The notes beneath the pieces were generated by a model that searched no databases, had not been told where the DNA came from, and saw only the letters and a program-made list of their open reading frames with translations. From the NCBI GenBank assembly GCA_900550105.1, contig URQW01000036.1:1-28617 (forward strand): a stretch of DNA of 28,617 bases, given 5' to 3'. Both the position numbers and the translations under genes were made by a program. This document shows, one piece after another, positions 1-6,845 of the stretch. Positions within the stretch are counted from its first letter, which is position 1. Each line of letters begins with the position of its first letter. Source of the stretch: an uncultured Pelosinus sp. GTDB taxonomy: Bacteria; Bacillota; Negativicutes; UMGS1260.

Positions 1-544
1 GCCAGTGAATTAAAATGAGAACACCACAGCCGATCTCCGCTTGGGCCAATTGCGTCAAGGTTTCTACATGACTACGTCCCCGTTCGGTAATCGCATCAGG
101 AAACATAGCCACAGATCCTTCAAAGAGCGTACAGGATTTCACTTCCAGATAATAAGGCTTTTCATCTTTAGTCAACAAAAAATCAAAGCGATGCTGGCCA
201 AATTTCACTTCCCGCCTCACTACCGTAGCTGTTTCTAGTCCTGGAACCTGACCTGAGCGCAACAGCACTTCCGCTACATCATTGGCCCAGTGCGTATGCA
301 GCATGATCCAAGTGTCTTCCCGCTTCACAGCCAAAACCGTATAAGGCAATTTTTGTTCTGGTGGATTTTTCTTTACATAGAGAGCTACACCGGCAAATAA
401 AAGCTCCCACATTCTTCCAGGGTTCGGCATATAGGCAGTTGTTTCCTGTCCATTCACTGTACAAATCACAACAAAACGATTGGGCCGCCTAATAAAAACA
501 GCTTCTATCACCGGAAAATCGCCCAAAGAATTTTTTCTATTCAT
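1..544 (-). CDS. sfsA: SfsA family protein, 3' end cut by window edge
   Basis: Reading the minus strand from the ATG at 544 gives an open frame beginning MNRKNSLGDFPVIEAVFIRR and continuing to the window edge (181 codons seen). It has the SfsA hallmarks: an N-terminal OB-like part with TAYMPNPGRMWELLFAG, then a nuclease-like part with HRFDFLL and YYLEVKSCTL (the acidic and lysine residues of the proposed active site), followed by AMFPDAITERGRSHVETL. SfsA was first described as a sugar fermentation stimulation protein and is annotated as a DNA-binding protein or nuclease; its cellular role is unsettled. The start overlaps the stop of the upstream dehydrogenase by 8 bases, so the two are probably co-transcribed and translationally coupled. 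The C-terminus lies outside the window. Confidence 0.88.
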   Translation of the reverse strand, partial: MNRKNSLGDFPVIEAVFIRRPNRFVVICTVNGQETTAYMPNPGRMWELLFAGVALYVKKNPPEQKLPYTVLAVKREDTWIMLHTHWANDVAEVLLRSGQVPGLETATVVRREVKFGQHRFDFLLTKDEKPYYLEVKSCTLFEGSVAMFPDAITERGRSHVETLTQLAQAEIGCGVLILIHW

Positions 545-1415
545 TATGGGCCTGATATAAAAGATATAAAGCCTGAGTACCGCTATTTTCATGGCCTGCT
601 GCCGCAAGTTGTTCATATAGCTCTTTCGCTAAAGCAAGACCTGGCAAAGCCAGCTTCATTTCCGCCGCCGCTTCCAAGGCAATCTTCATATCTTTAATAA
701 AATGTTTCACATAAAAACCAGGCGCTTGATCCCCAGAAAGCATGCGCGGCGCTAAATTACTTAAAGAAAAACTAGCTGCCGCCCCTGTAGCAATACTTGT
801 GAGAACCTGCTGTGGGTCAAGTCCGGCCTCTCTGGCGTAAGCCATGGCTTCACAAACCCCCATCATATTTGAAGCAATGGCAATCTGATTGCACATTTTT
901 GTATGCTGCCCCGCACCAGGACCGCCTTGTTTCACAATATTGGTGCCAAGGCACTGAAAAATAGGCAGGGCCGTTTCGAAAACCTTGGCCTCGCCGCCCA
1001 CCATAATGGATAACTTGGCCTGCCGAGCCCCCACATCACCGCCGGAAACAGGCGCATCAAGCACGGCCACATCGCGTGCTTTTCCGGCCTCATAAAGTTT
1101 TTTTGCTAGAAGCGGCGAAGAAGTTGTCATATCTATAAGAATCGTTCCAGCCTTAGCCTGCGCGATCAGTCCGCTAGGAGCTAAATAGGTTTCTTCCACA
1201 TCCTTCGGATAACCAACCATCGTAATAATAATATCGCAGCTTTGCGCCATCATAGCGACGGTTTCCGCCCATAAGGCGCCTTGCTCTAACAGCTTTTCCG
1301 CCTTCGCTTTCGTCCGATTATAAACCATCACGGAATAACCGGCTGTCAGTAAATGCCCAGCCATACTTTTCCCCATAACGCCTGTACCAACAAAACCAAT
1401 TTTCGGCAATTTCAT
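537..1415 (-). CDS. NAD(P)-dependent beta-hydroxyacid dehydrogenase (HIBADH family)
   Basis: A 292-residue protein with the layout of the 3-hydroxyisobutyrate / tartronate-semialdehyde reductase family: N-terminal Rossmann motif GFVGTGVMGKSMA (residues 7-19), substrate loop DAPVSGGDVGA from about residue 120, and the family's catalytic lysine in GAGQHTKMCNQ (K173), followed by an all-helical C-terminal half. These enzymes oxidise or reduce small 3-hydroxyacids and semialdehydes; the substrate cannot be read from the sequence, and glyoxylate/succinic-semialdehyde reductase or tartronate-semialdehyde reductase are all possible. I chose the ATG at 1415 because GGAGG lies 8 bases upstream; the ATG at 1421 is only 2 bases from it. 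The gene lies downstream of the csp terminator and overlaps sfsA by 8 bases, forming a likely two-gene unit. Confidence 0.88.
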   Translation of the reverse strand: MKLPKIGFVGTGVMGKSMAGHLLTAGYSVMVYNRTKAKAEKLLEQGALWAETVAMMAQSCDIIITMVGYPKDVEETYLAPSGLIAQAKAGTILIDMTTSSPLLAKKLYEAGKARDVAVLDAPVSGGDVGARQAKLSIMVGGEAKVFETALPIFQCLGTNIVKQGGPGAGQHTKMCNQIAIASNMMGVCEAMAYAREAGLDPQQVLTSIATGAAASFSLSNLAPRMLSGDQAPGFYVKHFIKDMKIALEAAAEMKLALPGLALAKELYEQLAAAGHENSGTQALYLLYQAHNE

Positions 1416-1445
1416 AATCATAGCCTCCAGAGTGTCTTTTAGAGA

Positions 1446-1454
1446 ATTATACCA
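1446..1454 (-). promoter_or_regulatory. extended -10 promoter for dehydrogenase-sfsA
   Basis: The minus strand reads TGGTATAAT here, a perfect extended -10 (TGn-TATAAT), 31 bases upstream of the chosen start and just after the csp terminator. No good -35 is visible, which is usual for extended -10 promoters. Confidence 0.5.
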
Positions 1455-1479
1455 CCTGGAAAATAAAAAAATCCACAAA

Positions 1480-1509
1480 AAAAGCACTTCTCGTGTGAGA
1501 AGTGCTTTT
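1480..1509 (-). terminator. intrinsic terminator of the cold-shock gene
   Basis: A perfect 13-bp stem (AAAAGCACTTCTC with GAGAAGTGCTTTT, loop of 4) lies 17 bases after the csp stop. On the minus strand the stem runs into a U-tract. Confidence 0.88.
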
Positions 1510-1525
1510 AGTAAGCAACGCGTTA

Positions 1526-1723
1526 TTACAGGCGAACAACGTTAGCCGCTTGAGGTCCACGGTTTCCTTGAACGATATCAAATTCGACGTTCTGACCTTC
1601 TTCAAGGGTTTTGAAACCTTCGCCTTGAATTGCGGAGAAATGAACAAAAACGTCGTCTCCATCTTCACGAGCAATAAATCCAAAACCTTTTTCTGCATTA
1701 AACCATTTAACTTTTCCTACCAT
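1526..1723 (-). CDS. csp: Cold-shock protein (CspA/CspB family)
   Basis: A 65-residue single cold-shock domain starting MVGKVKWFNAEKGFGFI. Both RNA-binding motifs are intact: RNP1 KGFGFI (residues 13-18) and RNP2 VFVHFSAI (about 29-36). Such proteins are small OB-fold beta-barrels that bind single-stranded RNA and DNA and act as RNA chaperones in the cytoplasm. The start is fixed by GGGAGG 9 bases upstream and by the exact family length; a longer in-frame reading into the leader is not supported. The gene is monocistronic: it has its own promoter near 1859-1886, a leader of about 130 bases and a strong terminator after the stop. Confidence 0.96.
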   Translation of the reverse strand: MVGKVKWFNAEKGFGFIAREDGDDVFVHFSAIQGEGFKTLEEGQNVEFDIVQGNRGPQAANVVRL

Positions 1724-1858
1724 TATGAATGGCCTCCCGTAAAAGAAATCCATGAAAAAAGCGGAATACCTCAAACTGCTTTGTTCCTTCAACCTGTGAC
1801 GATAAAGAGGCGCAAGATCGTCTTATGTATTACTTCACTTTTTTCCATGTCCATAATC

Positions 1859-1886
1859 ATTATACCACAGCAAACGGATTTTGCAA
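1859..1886 (-). promoter_or_regulatory. promoter of the cold-shock gene
   Basis: Minus strand: TTGCAA (1886-1881), 16-base spacer, then TATAAT (1864-1859) preceded by TGG, making an extended -10. The predicted start near 1852 leaves a 5' leader of about 130 nt before the ATG, typical of cold-shock mRNAs whose leaders fold differently with temperature. Confidence 0.6.
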
Positions 1887-1928
1887 ATTTTTCGAGGCAA
1901 TTTCTAAAAATTACTTTTCTGTAGGCAA

Positions 1929-3854
1929 TTATTGCGAGCGATTTCTTTCCATTTCTTCGACAATTTCGCTCAAAAAAGCCCAGCGTTCCAGCAGAAAATC
2001 GAGCTTTTTTTCCATAGCCAGCTTCTCGTCATAGAGTTCTTGGAGCCGAAAAGCATCACTAGCAGCTCCCTCCATAGCCAAAGTCAAAGCCTTAATGAGC
2101 CCCTCCGTCTCCGCAACAGCCATTTCGATCCCATCATATTCTTTTTGTTCTTGAAACGTAAGCTTAACGCTTTGACGGCGCGGCGGTTGGGAGGTTTCCT
2201 TCACAACAGGCGCCACCGGTTTTTCTTTAGTTGAAAGCAGCTCTACAGATTTTTCTTTTTCCTGTCGTTTTGCTTCATAATCACTATAAGAACCGCTATA
2301 TTGAACAACTTCCCCTGGGCCTTCAAAAGCAAAGATTTTATCGGCCATTTTATCTAAAAAGTAGCGATCATGGGAAACAGCAACCACGGCTCCTGCAAAC
2401 TCATCGAGATATTCTTCCAAAATCGTCAAAGTTTCGATATCCAAATCATTCGTTGGCTCATCTAACAGCAAAACATTAGGCGCTCCCATTAAAATCCGCA
2501 GCAACTGCAACCGCCGCCGCTCACCGCCGGAAAGCTTACCAAGTAGCGTCCACTGTTGACTACGAGGAAACAAAAACCGTTCTAAAAGCTGAGCGGCAGT
2601 AATTCGCGTGCCGTCTGACCGTTCTAAATAATGCGCTTCTTCTTCGATATATTCAATGACCCGCAAAGAATCGTCCATTTCCAAGGTATCCTGAGAAAAA
2701 TAGCCGATCTTCACAGTCTGACCTCGCTCAATCACACCGCTATCTGGCGTCAGCCTACCATCAATAAGATTTAAGAGCGTTGATTTACCACGACCATTGC
2801 TGCCCACAATTCCGACGCGATCATTTTTCAAGACAATATAACTAAAATCCTGTAAAATGACCTGTCCGTCAAAGGACAGCGTAACTTCCTTTAATTCCAA
2901 GACTTGCTTACCTAAACGGCTTGACAAGCTTTCCATCTGAAGCGATTCGCGATTTACACGCCGCGGCTGTTCCTTCAGCTCTTCAAAACGCTCAATCCTC
3001 GCCTTCTGTTTCGTCGAACGAGCTTGCGCCCCGCGCCGAATCCAGGCAAGCTCTCGGCGATACAGATTCTCGCGCTTTTCGGCCATTGCTTCTTCCCGTT
3101 CCAGCCGTTCCGCCTTCAACGTGAGAAAATCACTGTAGTTGCCTTTATACGTATAAAGCCGACCGCCATCAAGTTCAATCATGCGATTGGCGACGCGATC
3201 CAGAAAATAACGATCATGGGTAACCATCAGCAAGGCGCCCTTGCGTTTATTGAGGAATTCTTCGAGCCATTCGACGGCCTCAGCATCTACATGGTTTGTT
3301 GGTTCATCAAGAATCAAGAGGTCGGAAGGATAAACCAACGCCCCCGCAAGAGCCACTCGCTTTCTTTGACCACCTGACAGTTGTTGCATCGGCGCCAAAA
3401 AATCAGTAATGCCAAGAGCTGTTAAGGCGGCTTTCGCTTCTGTTTCAAGCTGCCAGCCTTCTAACTCATCCATTTTAGCCGTTAAGTTCAGCAAGTGCTG
3501 TTGGGCCGCTTGGCTACCAGGATCTTGCTCTAAGGCCTGCAGCGCGGCCTCATACTGGCGCAGACAGACCATCACTGGTAAATCGCCGCTAAATACCTCT
3601 TCCAGTACAGTTGCTTCCGGCACAAAATCCGTCTGTTGCGGCAAATAGCGCACCGTAGCTTGGCTATTCACCCAAAGCTTACCAGCATCAGGCGAAAGCT
3701 GTCCGGCAATCAATTTTAGCAGCGTTGATTTTCCCGTACCATTTACACCAATCAAACCAATTTTATCGCCAGAATCGATATGCAGCGTAATATGGTCAAA
3801 TAAAGTTTTATCAGAAAAGCCTTTGCAAAGCTCTTCACAAGCTAGAATATTCAT
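1929..3854 (-). CDS. uup: ABC-F family ATPase, Uup-type
   Basis: A 641-residue soluble protein with two ABC ATPase domains and no membrane segment. The first Walker A GVNGTGKST is at residues 36-44, with signature LSGGQ and Walker B LLILDEPTNHVD; the second Walker A GSNGRGKST is near residue 347, with LSGGERRRLQ and LLLDEPTNDLD. A charged linker and a C-terminal coiled coil from about residue 560 match the DNA-binding tail of Uup rather than the short-tailed EttA or antibiotic-resistance ABC-F proteins. ABC-F proteins act on ribosomes; Uup has been linked to transposon excision and to ribosome or replication functions in E. coli. The start at 3854 (MNILACEEL) has AGGGAG about 10 bases upstream and overlaps the end of the GIY-YIG gene by 20 bases. 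A longer reading to 3908 lacks family similarity. Confidence 0.92.
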   Translation of the reverse strand: MNILACEELCKGFSDKTLFDHITLHIDSGDKIGLIGVNGTGKSTLLKLIAGQLSPDAGKLWVNSQATVRYLPQQTDFVPEATVLEEVFSGDLPVMVCLRQYEAALQALEQDPGSQAAQQHLLNLTAKMDELEGWQLETEAKAALTALGITDFLAPMQQLSGGQRKRVALAGALVYPSDLLILDEPTNHVDAEAVEWLEEFLNKRKGALLMVTHDRYFLDRVANRMIELDGGRLYTYKGNYSDFLTLKAERLEREEAMAEKRENLYRRELAWIRRGAQARSTKQKARIERFEELKEQPRRVNRESLQMESLSSRLGKQVLELKEVTLSFDGQVILQDFSYIVLKNDRVGIVGSNGRGKSTLLNLIDGRLTPDSGVIERGQTVKIGYFSQDTLEMDDSLRVIEYIEEEAHYLERSDGTRITAAQLLERFLFPRSQQWTLLGKLSGGERRRLQLLRILMGAPNVLLLDEPTNDLDIETLTILEEYLDEFAGAVVAVSHDRYFLDKMADKIFAFEGPGEVVQYSGSYSDYEAKRQEKEKSVELLSTKEKPVAPVVKETSQPPRRQSVKLTFQEQKEYDGIEMAVAETEGLIKALTLAMEGAASDAFRLQELYDEKLAMEKKLDFLLERWAFLSEIVEEMERNRSQ

Positions 3855-4110
3855 CACTTCGTATCTCCCTAAACATAACGACAAGGCGCTCTTTTTGCGC
3901 CCTGTCAAGTTTCTTTATCGCTGCTTCCCGTTTTTGCGCCTCACTGCGGTCAGAGCAGGCCTCCCAATAAATCAGGGAAACGGGACGGCGCGCCCTTGTA
4001 TAACGCGCCCCTTTGCCAGCATTATGCCGCTGAAGCCGCTGCTCCAGATTGACCGTCCAGCCTGTATAAAAAGTACCATCAACACATTTTACCATATATA
4101 CATAAGCCAT
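3835..4110 (-). CDS. GIY-YIG domain protein (UPF0213/YhbQ type)
   Basis: A 91-residue protein that is essentially one GIY-YIG nuclease domain: YVYMVKC then FYTGWT (the variant GIY...YIG strands, residues 3-18), an arginine in LEQRLQRHNAGKGARYTR, and the glutamate of SEAQKREAAIKKL that normally binds the metal. Small solo members of this family (UPF0213) are common in bacteria; several have DNA nuclease activity in vitro but their role is unknown. It sits 6 bases after the ppi stop without a clear ribosome-binding site of its own and overlaps the ABC-F start by 20 bases, so it is probably translated by coupling as the middle gene of a ppi / GIY-YIG / ABC-F operon. Confidence 0.88.
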   Translation of the reverse strand: MAYVYMVKCVDGTFYTGWTVNLEQRLQRHNAGKGARYTRARRPVSLIYWEACSDRSEAQKREAAIKKLDRAQKERLVVMFREIRSDEYSSL

Positions 4111-4116
4111 AATTTT

Positions 4117-4722
4117 CTATTCAATCGTAATCTTATTGACGATAACGGGTTTCACGGGCTTGTCACGGCCATCCGTCGAAACTTTACTAATATTAAGAAC
4201 AACAGCAAAACCATTAACCACCTTGCCGAAAATGGCATGATGGCGGTCTAGCCAGGGGGTTTCTTTCACCGTAATAAAAAACTGTGAACCACCGGTATTC
4301 GGTCCGGCATTGGCCATTGCCAAAATGCCTGGAGAGTTAAACTTTAAATCAGGATGAAACTCGTCAGGAATCGTATAGCCAGGCCCCCCGGTGCCATTGC
4401 CATTGGGATCGCCGCCTTGAATCATAAAATTGTCAATGACCCGATGAAAGGTTAACCCATTATAAAACCCTTTATTCACTAAATCGATAAAATTCTTAGT
4501 AGTTTTCGGCGCCTTGTCTTCAAAAAGCTCAACCTTGAAAGTTCCCATGGACGTATCGAAAACAGCAACATGGTTTTGTGCCTTCTCGGCTTGGTTTGCC
4601 GCCTGCGGCTCAGACTGCTTTGCTTGCTTTTCCGTTTCAGTGGGCGTACTGCTAAAACAGCCGCTTACAAAAAACATATTCACAAGAAAAATCGTTGTAA
4701 TCATCAAAAAAGTCTTTCTCAT
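4117..4722 (-). CDS. Cyclophilin-type peptidyl-prolyl isomerase, lipoprotein
   Basis: A 201-residue protein. Residues 1-22 form a lipoprotein signal (MRKTFLMITTIF..., lipobox VSGC with Cys22), then a Q/E/A-rich linker, then a cyclophilin domain from about residue 50: FHRVIDNFMIQGGDP with the catalytic arginine, GSQFFIT, and WLDRHHAIFGKVV near the end. It should catalyse cis-trans isomerisation of prolyl bonds during folding of exported proteins, anchored on the outer face of the membrane. The tryptophan typical of cyclosporin-sensitive cyclophilins is His here (RHHAIFG), as is usual in bacterial forms. AGGAGG lies 7 bases before the ATG. It is the first gene of the apparent operon with the GIY-YIG and ABC-F genes. 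Confidence 0.93.
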   Translation of the reverse strand: MRKTFLMITTIFLVNMFFVSGCFSSTPTETEKQAKQSEPQAANQAEKAQNHVAVFDTSMGTFKVELFEDKAPKTTKNFIDLVNKGFYNGLTFHRVIDNFMIQGGDPNGNGTGGPGYTIPDEFHPDLKFNSPGILAMANAGPNTGGSQFFITVKETPWLDRHHAIFGKVVNGFAVVLNISKVSTDGRDKPVKPVIVNKITIE

Positions 4723-4871
4723 CTTATTCCTCCTAATAATCTGCTTCTTAGTTTATATTCTGTATAAAAGCCTTGGTTCCTACTAGAGTTTCCGCGAAAA
4801 GAGGAAGTCCTTAGCTTGTTTCGTCCCAAAAGACACCTTTCATAAAATAATAAACTTTTTTCCATTGTGCA

Positions 4872-4900
4872 TTGACACAATTCGGTGAAAATTCTATAAT
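4872..4900 (+). promoter_or_regulatory. consensus sigma-A promoter of the LivK-type gene
   Basis: TTGACA at 4872-4877, exactly 17 bases, then TATAAT at 4895-4900: a perfect match to the housekeeping consensus. Transcription should begin near 4907, giving a leader of about 80 nt. Confidence 0.85.
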
Positions 4901-4985
4901 GATCTATGTAGGCGTACAAACACCCTTTTGCAAAAGACATTAAGGGAAGTTTTTATGACATTCTAATGAGATGGGGAGAAAAGAG

Positions 4986-6161
4986 ATGTTAAAAACGAAA
5001 AAATTTCGTCTGACAAGCCTCTTGCTGTCAGGCCTGCTTGCTGCGTCTTTATTGAGCGGCTGCGGCGGCAGCCAACAAGCCGCAAATGAAATTAAGTTAG
5101 GCGCTAACCTAGAAATGACAGGAACGAATGCTACATTCGGCCAATCTGCTGCTAACGGAGCAAAGCTAGCCATTAAAGAAGTCAACGCCCAAGGCGGCGT
5201 ACTTGGCAAACAGCTTTCCCTTGTCGTTGCTGATAATAAGAGCGAAGCAGCCGAAGCAGCCAATGCTATGCAAAAATTAATTACACAAGATAAAGTTGCC
5301 GCTGTAATTGCTCCAATTGCCTCCTCCAGTGTTATTGCTGGTGCACAGGTCAATCAGGACAATAAAGTATTAGCAATCAGTCCAACAGCATCCAACCCGA
5401 AAGTTACCGTTGACCCTGGTACGAATAAAGTTCGTGATTTCATGTTCCGAGCTGCGTTCATTGATCCTTTCCAAGGTTCTGTTATGGCTAACTTTGCCAC
5501 GAAATCCCTCAAAGGAAAAACAGCGGCCTTATACCTCGATAATTCCAGCGATTATGCCAAAGGCCTTGGCCAATTCTTTAAAGAAACATTTATTAAAAAT
5601 GGCGGAACTATTGTTTCAGAAGAAGCCTATCTAGCCAAAGATACTGATTTTAAAGCAACCTTGACCAAAATTAAAGCAACGAATCCTGATGTTGTCTTTG
5701 TGCCTGGCTACTATCAAGAAGTCGGCATGATTATTAAGCAGAGCCGCGAATTAGGCTTAAATGTTCCCTTCCTGGGCGGCGATGGTTGGGATTCAGCAAA
5801 ACTGCCGGAAATTGCTGGTAAGGCTGCTTTAAATAACACCTTCTTCAGCAATCATTACTCACCTGATGACAACAGCCCGGCTGTAAAGACCTTTGTTGAA
5901 AGCTATAAGAAAGAATATGGCCAAACACCAGACGCTTTTGCCGCTTTATCGTATGACGCAACGAAAATGATCATTGAAGCTATGAAACGGGCCAATAGCG
6001 CTGAACCAGTAAAAATCAAAGATGAGCTGGCAAAAACCAAAGATTATCAAGCGGTTTCCGGTCTCATTACATTCAATGAATTCCATGATCCCGTTAAGAG
6101 TGCTGTAATCATTGAAATGAAGGACGGTTTACAAACTTTCCGGGAAAAAGTAAATCCTTAA
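4986..6161 (+). CDS. Branched-chain amino acid ABC transporter binding lipoprotein (LivK type)
   Basis: A 391-residue Peripla_BP_6-type protein. The signal peptide ends in lipobox LLSGC (Cys26). The mature part starts NEIKLGANLEMTGTNATFGQSAANGAKLAIKEV in pieces typical of Leu/Ile/Val receptors, followed by VVADNKSEAAEAANAMQKLI and AAVIAPIASSSVIAGA, the ligand-loop region with serines that hold the amino acid's carboxylate. A second lobe ends with YDATKMIIEAMKRA and FREKVNP. The ATG at 4986 is chosen because GGGGAG lies 7 bases before it; the upstream in-frame ATG at 4971 has no ribosome-binding site. No permease or ATPase gene is adjacent, so it must use a transporter encoded elsewhere. Ligand specificity cannot be read reliably; amino acids or other small carboxylates are possible. 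Confidence 0.92.
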   Translation: MLKTKKFRLTSLLLSGLLAASLLSGCGGSQQAANEIKLGANLEMTGTNATFGQSAANGAKLAIKEVNAQGGVLGKQLSLVVADNKSEAAEAANAMQKLITQDKVAAVIAPIASSSVIAGAQVNQDNKVLAISPTASNPKVTVDPGTNKVRDFMFRAAFIDPFQGSVMANFATKSLKGKTAALYLDNSSDYAKGLGQFFKETFIKNGGTIVSEEAYLAKDTDFKATLTKIKATNPDVVFVPGYYQEVGMIIKQSRELGLNVPFLGGDGWDSAKLPEIAGKAALNNTFFSNHYSPDDNSPAVKTFVESYKKEYGQTPDAFAALSYDATKMIIEAMKRANSAEPVKIKDELAKTKDYQAVSGLITFNEFHDPVKSAVIIEMKDGLQTFREKVNP

Positions 6162-6206
6162 ACTGTAGAGTTTTAAAAAATGCTTCGCCAAAATAATGGC
6201 TTACAA

Positions 6207-6258
6207 AAAAGCTGCCACCAACCATCGCCTGATATAGACCTTGGTTGGGGCAGCTTTT
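6207..6258. terminator. bidirectional terminator between convergent genes
   Basis: Inverted repeat with arms AAAAGCTGCC / GGCAGCTTTT and inner CCAACCA / TGGTTGG, loop of about 16. T-tracts follow in both directions (stronger on the minus strand), serving the LivK-type gene and the glyoxalase gene. Confidence 0.8.
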
Positions 6259-6286
6259 CTCATAAAAAACAATATAATTTTAGAAA

Positions 6287-6658
6287 TCAATCGCGCGGCG
6301 GAATAACTTCCAACCAGTAGCCATCAGGATCACTAATAAAATAGATCCCCATAGCGGCATTTTCATAGCAGATGCAGCCCATTTTTTGATGGAGCTCGTG
6401 AGCAGCAGCAAAGTCCGGCGCCGCAAAGGCAAGATGAATTTCATTATCGCCGAGATTATAAGGTTCTTTGCGATCTCTGAGCCAAGTCAATTCAAGCTGA
6501 TGACTTGTTTGTCCATCGCCGAGAAAAACAAGAATAAAGCTGCCATCAGCCGCTTCCTTCCGCCGCACCTCTTTAAGGCCCAGAGCCTCTTGATAGAAGG
6601 CTAAACTCTTATCAAGATCGAATACATTTAGGTTATTGTGTAAAAAACGAAAATTCAT
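6287..6658 (-). CDS. Glyoxalase/VOC-family protein (lactoylglutathione lyase-like)
   Basis: A 123-residue VOC-fold protein made of two beta-alpha-beta-beta-beta units. Candidate metal ligands are in the expected places: His7 in FLHNNLNV, Glu in QLELTW, His in NEIHLAF and Glu in YWLEVIPP. FYQEALGLKEVRR and YFISDPDGYWLEV are typical of GloA-like lyases, which isomerise the hemithioacetal of methylglyoxal with a thiol. Many anaerobic Firmicutes lack glutathione, so the thiol may differ, or the protein may be another VOC enzyme. GGAGGG lies about 12 bases upstream of the ATG. It is monocistronic, convergent with the LivK-type gene and divergent from zwf. Confidence 0.85.
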   Translation of the reverse strand: MNFRFLHNNLNVFDLDKSLAFYQEALGLKEVRRKEAADGSFILVFLGDGQTSHQLELTWLRDRKEPYNLGDNEIHLAFAAPDFAAAHELHQKMGCICYENAAMGIYFISDPDGYWLEVIPPRD

Positions 6659-6802
6659 GTCTTATCCACTCCCTCCAATTTTCCTAAACAAATTTCCTTA
6701 TTAAGGATTCGCCTTACAGCGATTCTTTCCTGCTCCAGCAGTAAAATCGGGGTTCTTTCCTGACTACCAAAGGATTTTTACTCTTTTTAGAGAAATACTA
6801 CA

Positions 6803-6825
6803 GGTAAATGTAAACCTGATTTACC
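6803..6825. repeat. inverted repeat in the zwf leader
   Basis: GGTAAAT (6803-6809) and ATTTACC (6819-6825) form a perfect 7-bp inverted repeat 7 bases before the zwf ribosome-binding site (6832-6836). It could be an operator or an RNA hairpin affecting translation; neither is shown. Confidence 0.45.
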
Positions 6826-6845
6826 ACCAAAAGGAGTTGATTCAC

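Noticed and set aside
1502..1924. 140-residue plus-strand frame across the csp locus
   Set aside because: Antisense to csp and its terminator and promoter; no start signal or recognisable domain.
3143..3158. 16-bp palindrome CTTTATACGTATAAAG inside the ABC-F gene
   Set aside because: Arms of 8 bases are expected about by chance in a window of this size.
3024..3377. 117-residue plus-strand frame opposite the ABC-F gene
   Set aside because: Antisense shadow; the ABC-F frame on the minus strand has full Walker and signature motifs.
4719..4940. 73-residue minus-strand open frame between ppi and the LivK-type gene
   Set aside because: It runs across the consensus promoter at 4872-4900, has no ribosome-binding site and its composition resembles no protein family.
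4940..5353. 137-residue minus-strand frame opposite the LivK-type gene
   Set aside because: Antisense shadow of a clearly identified coding region with a signal peptide and family motifs.
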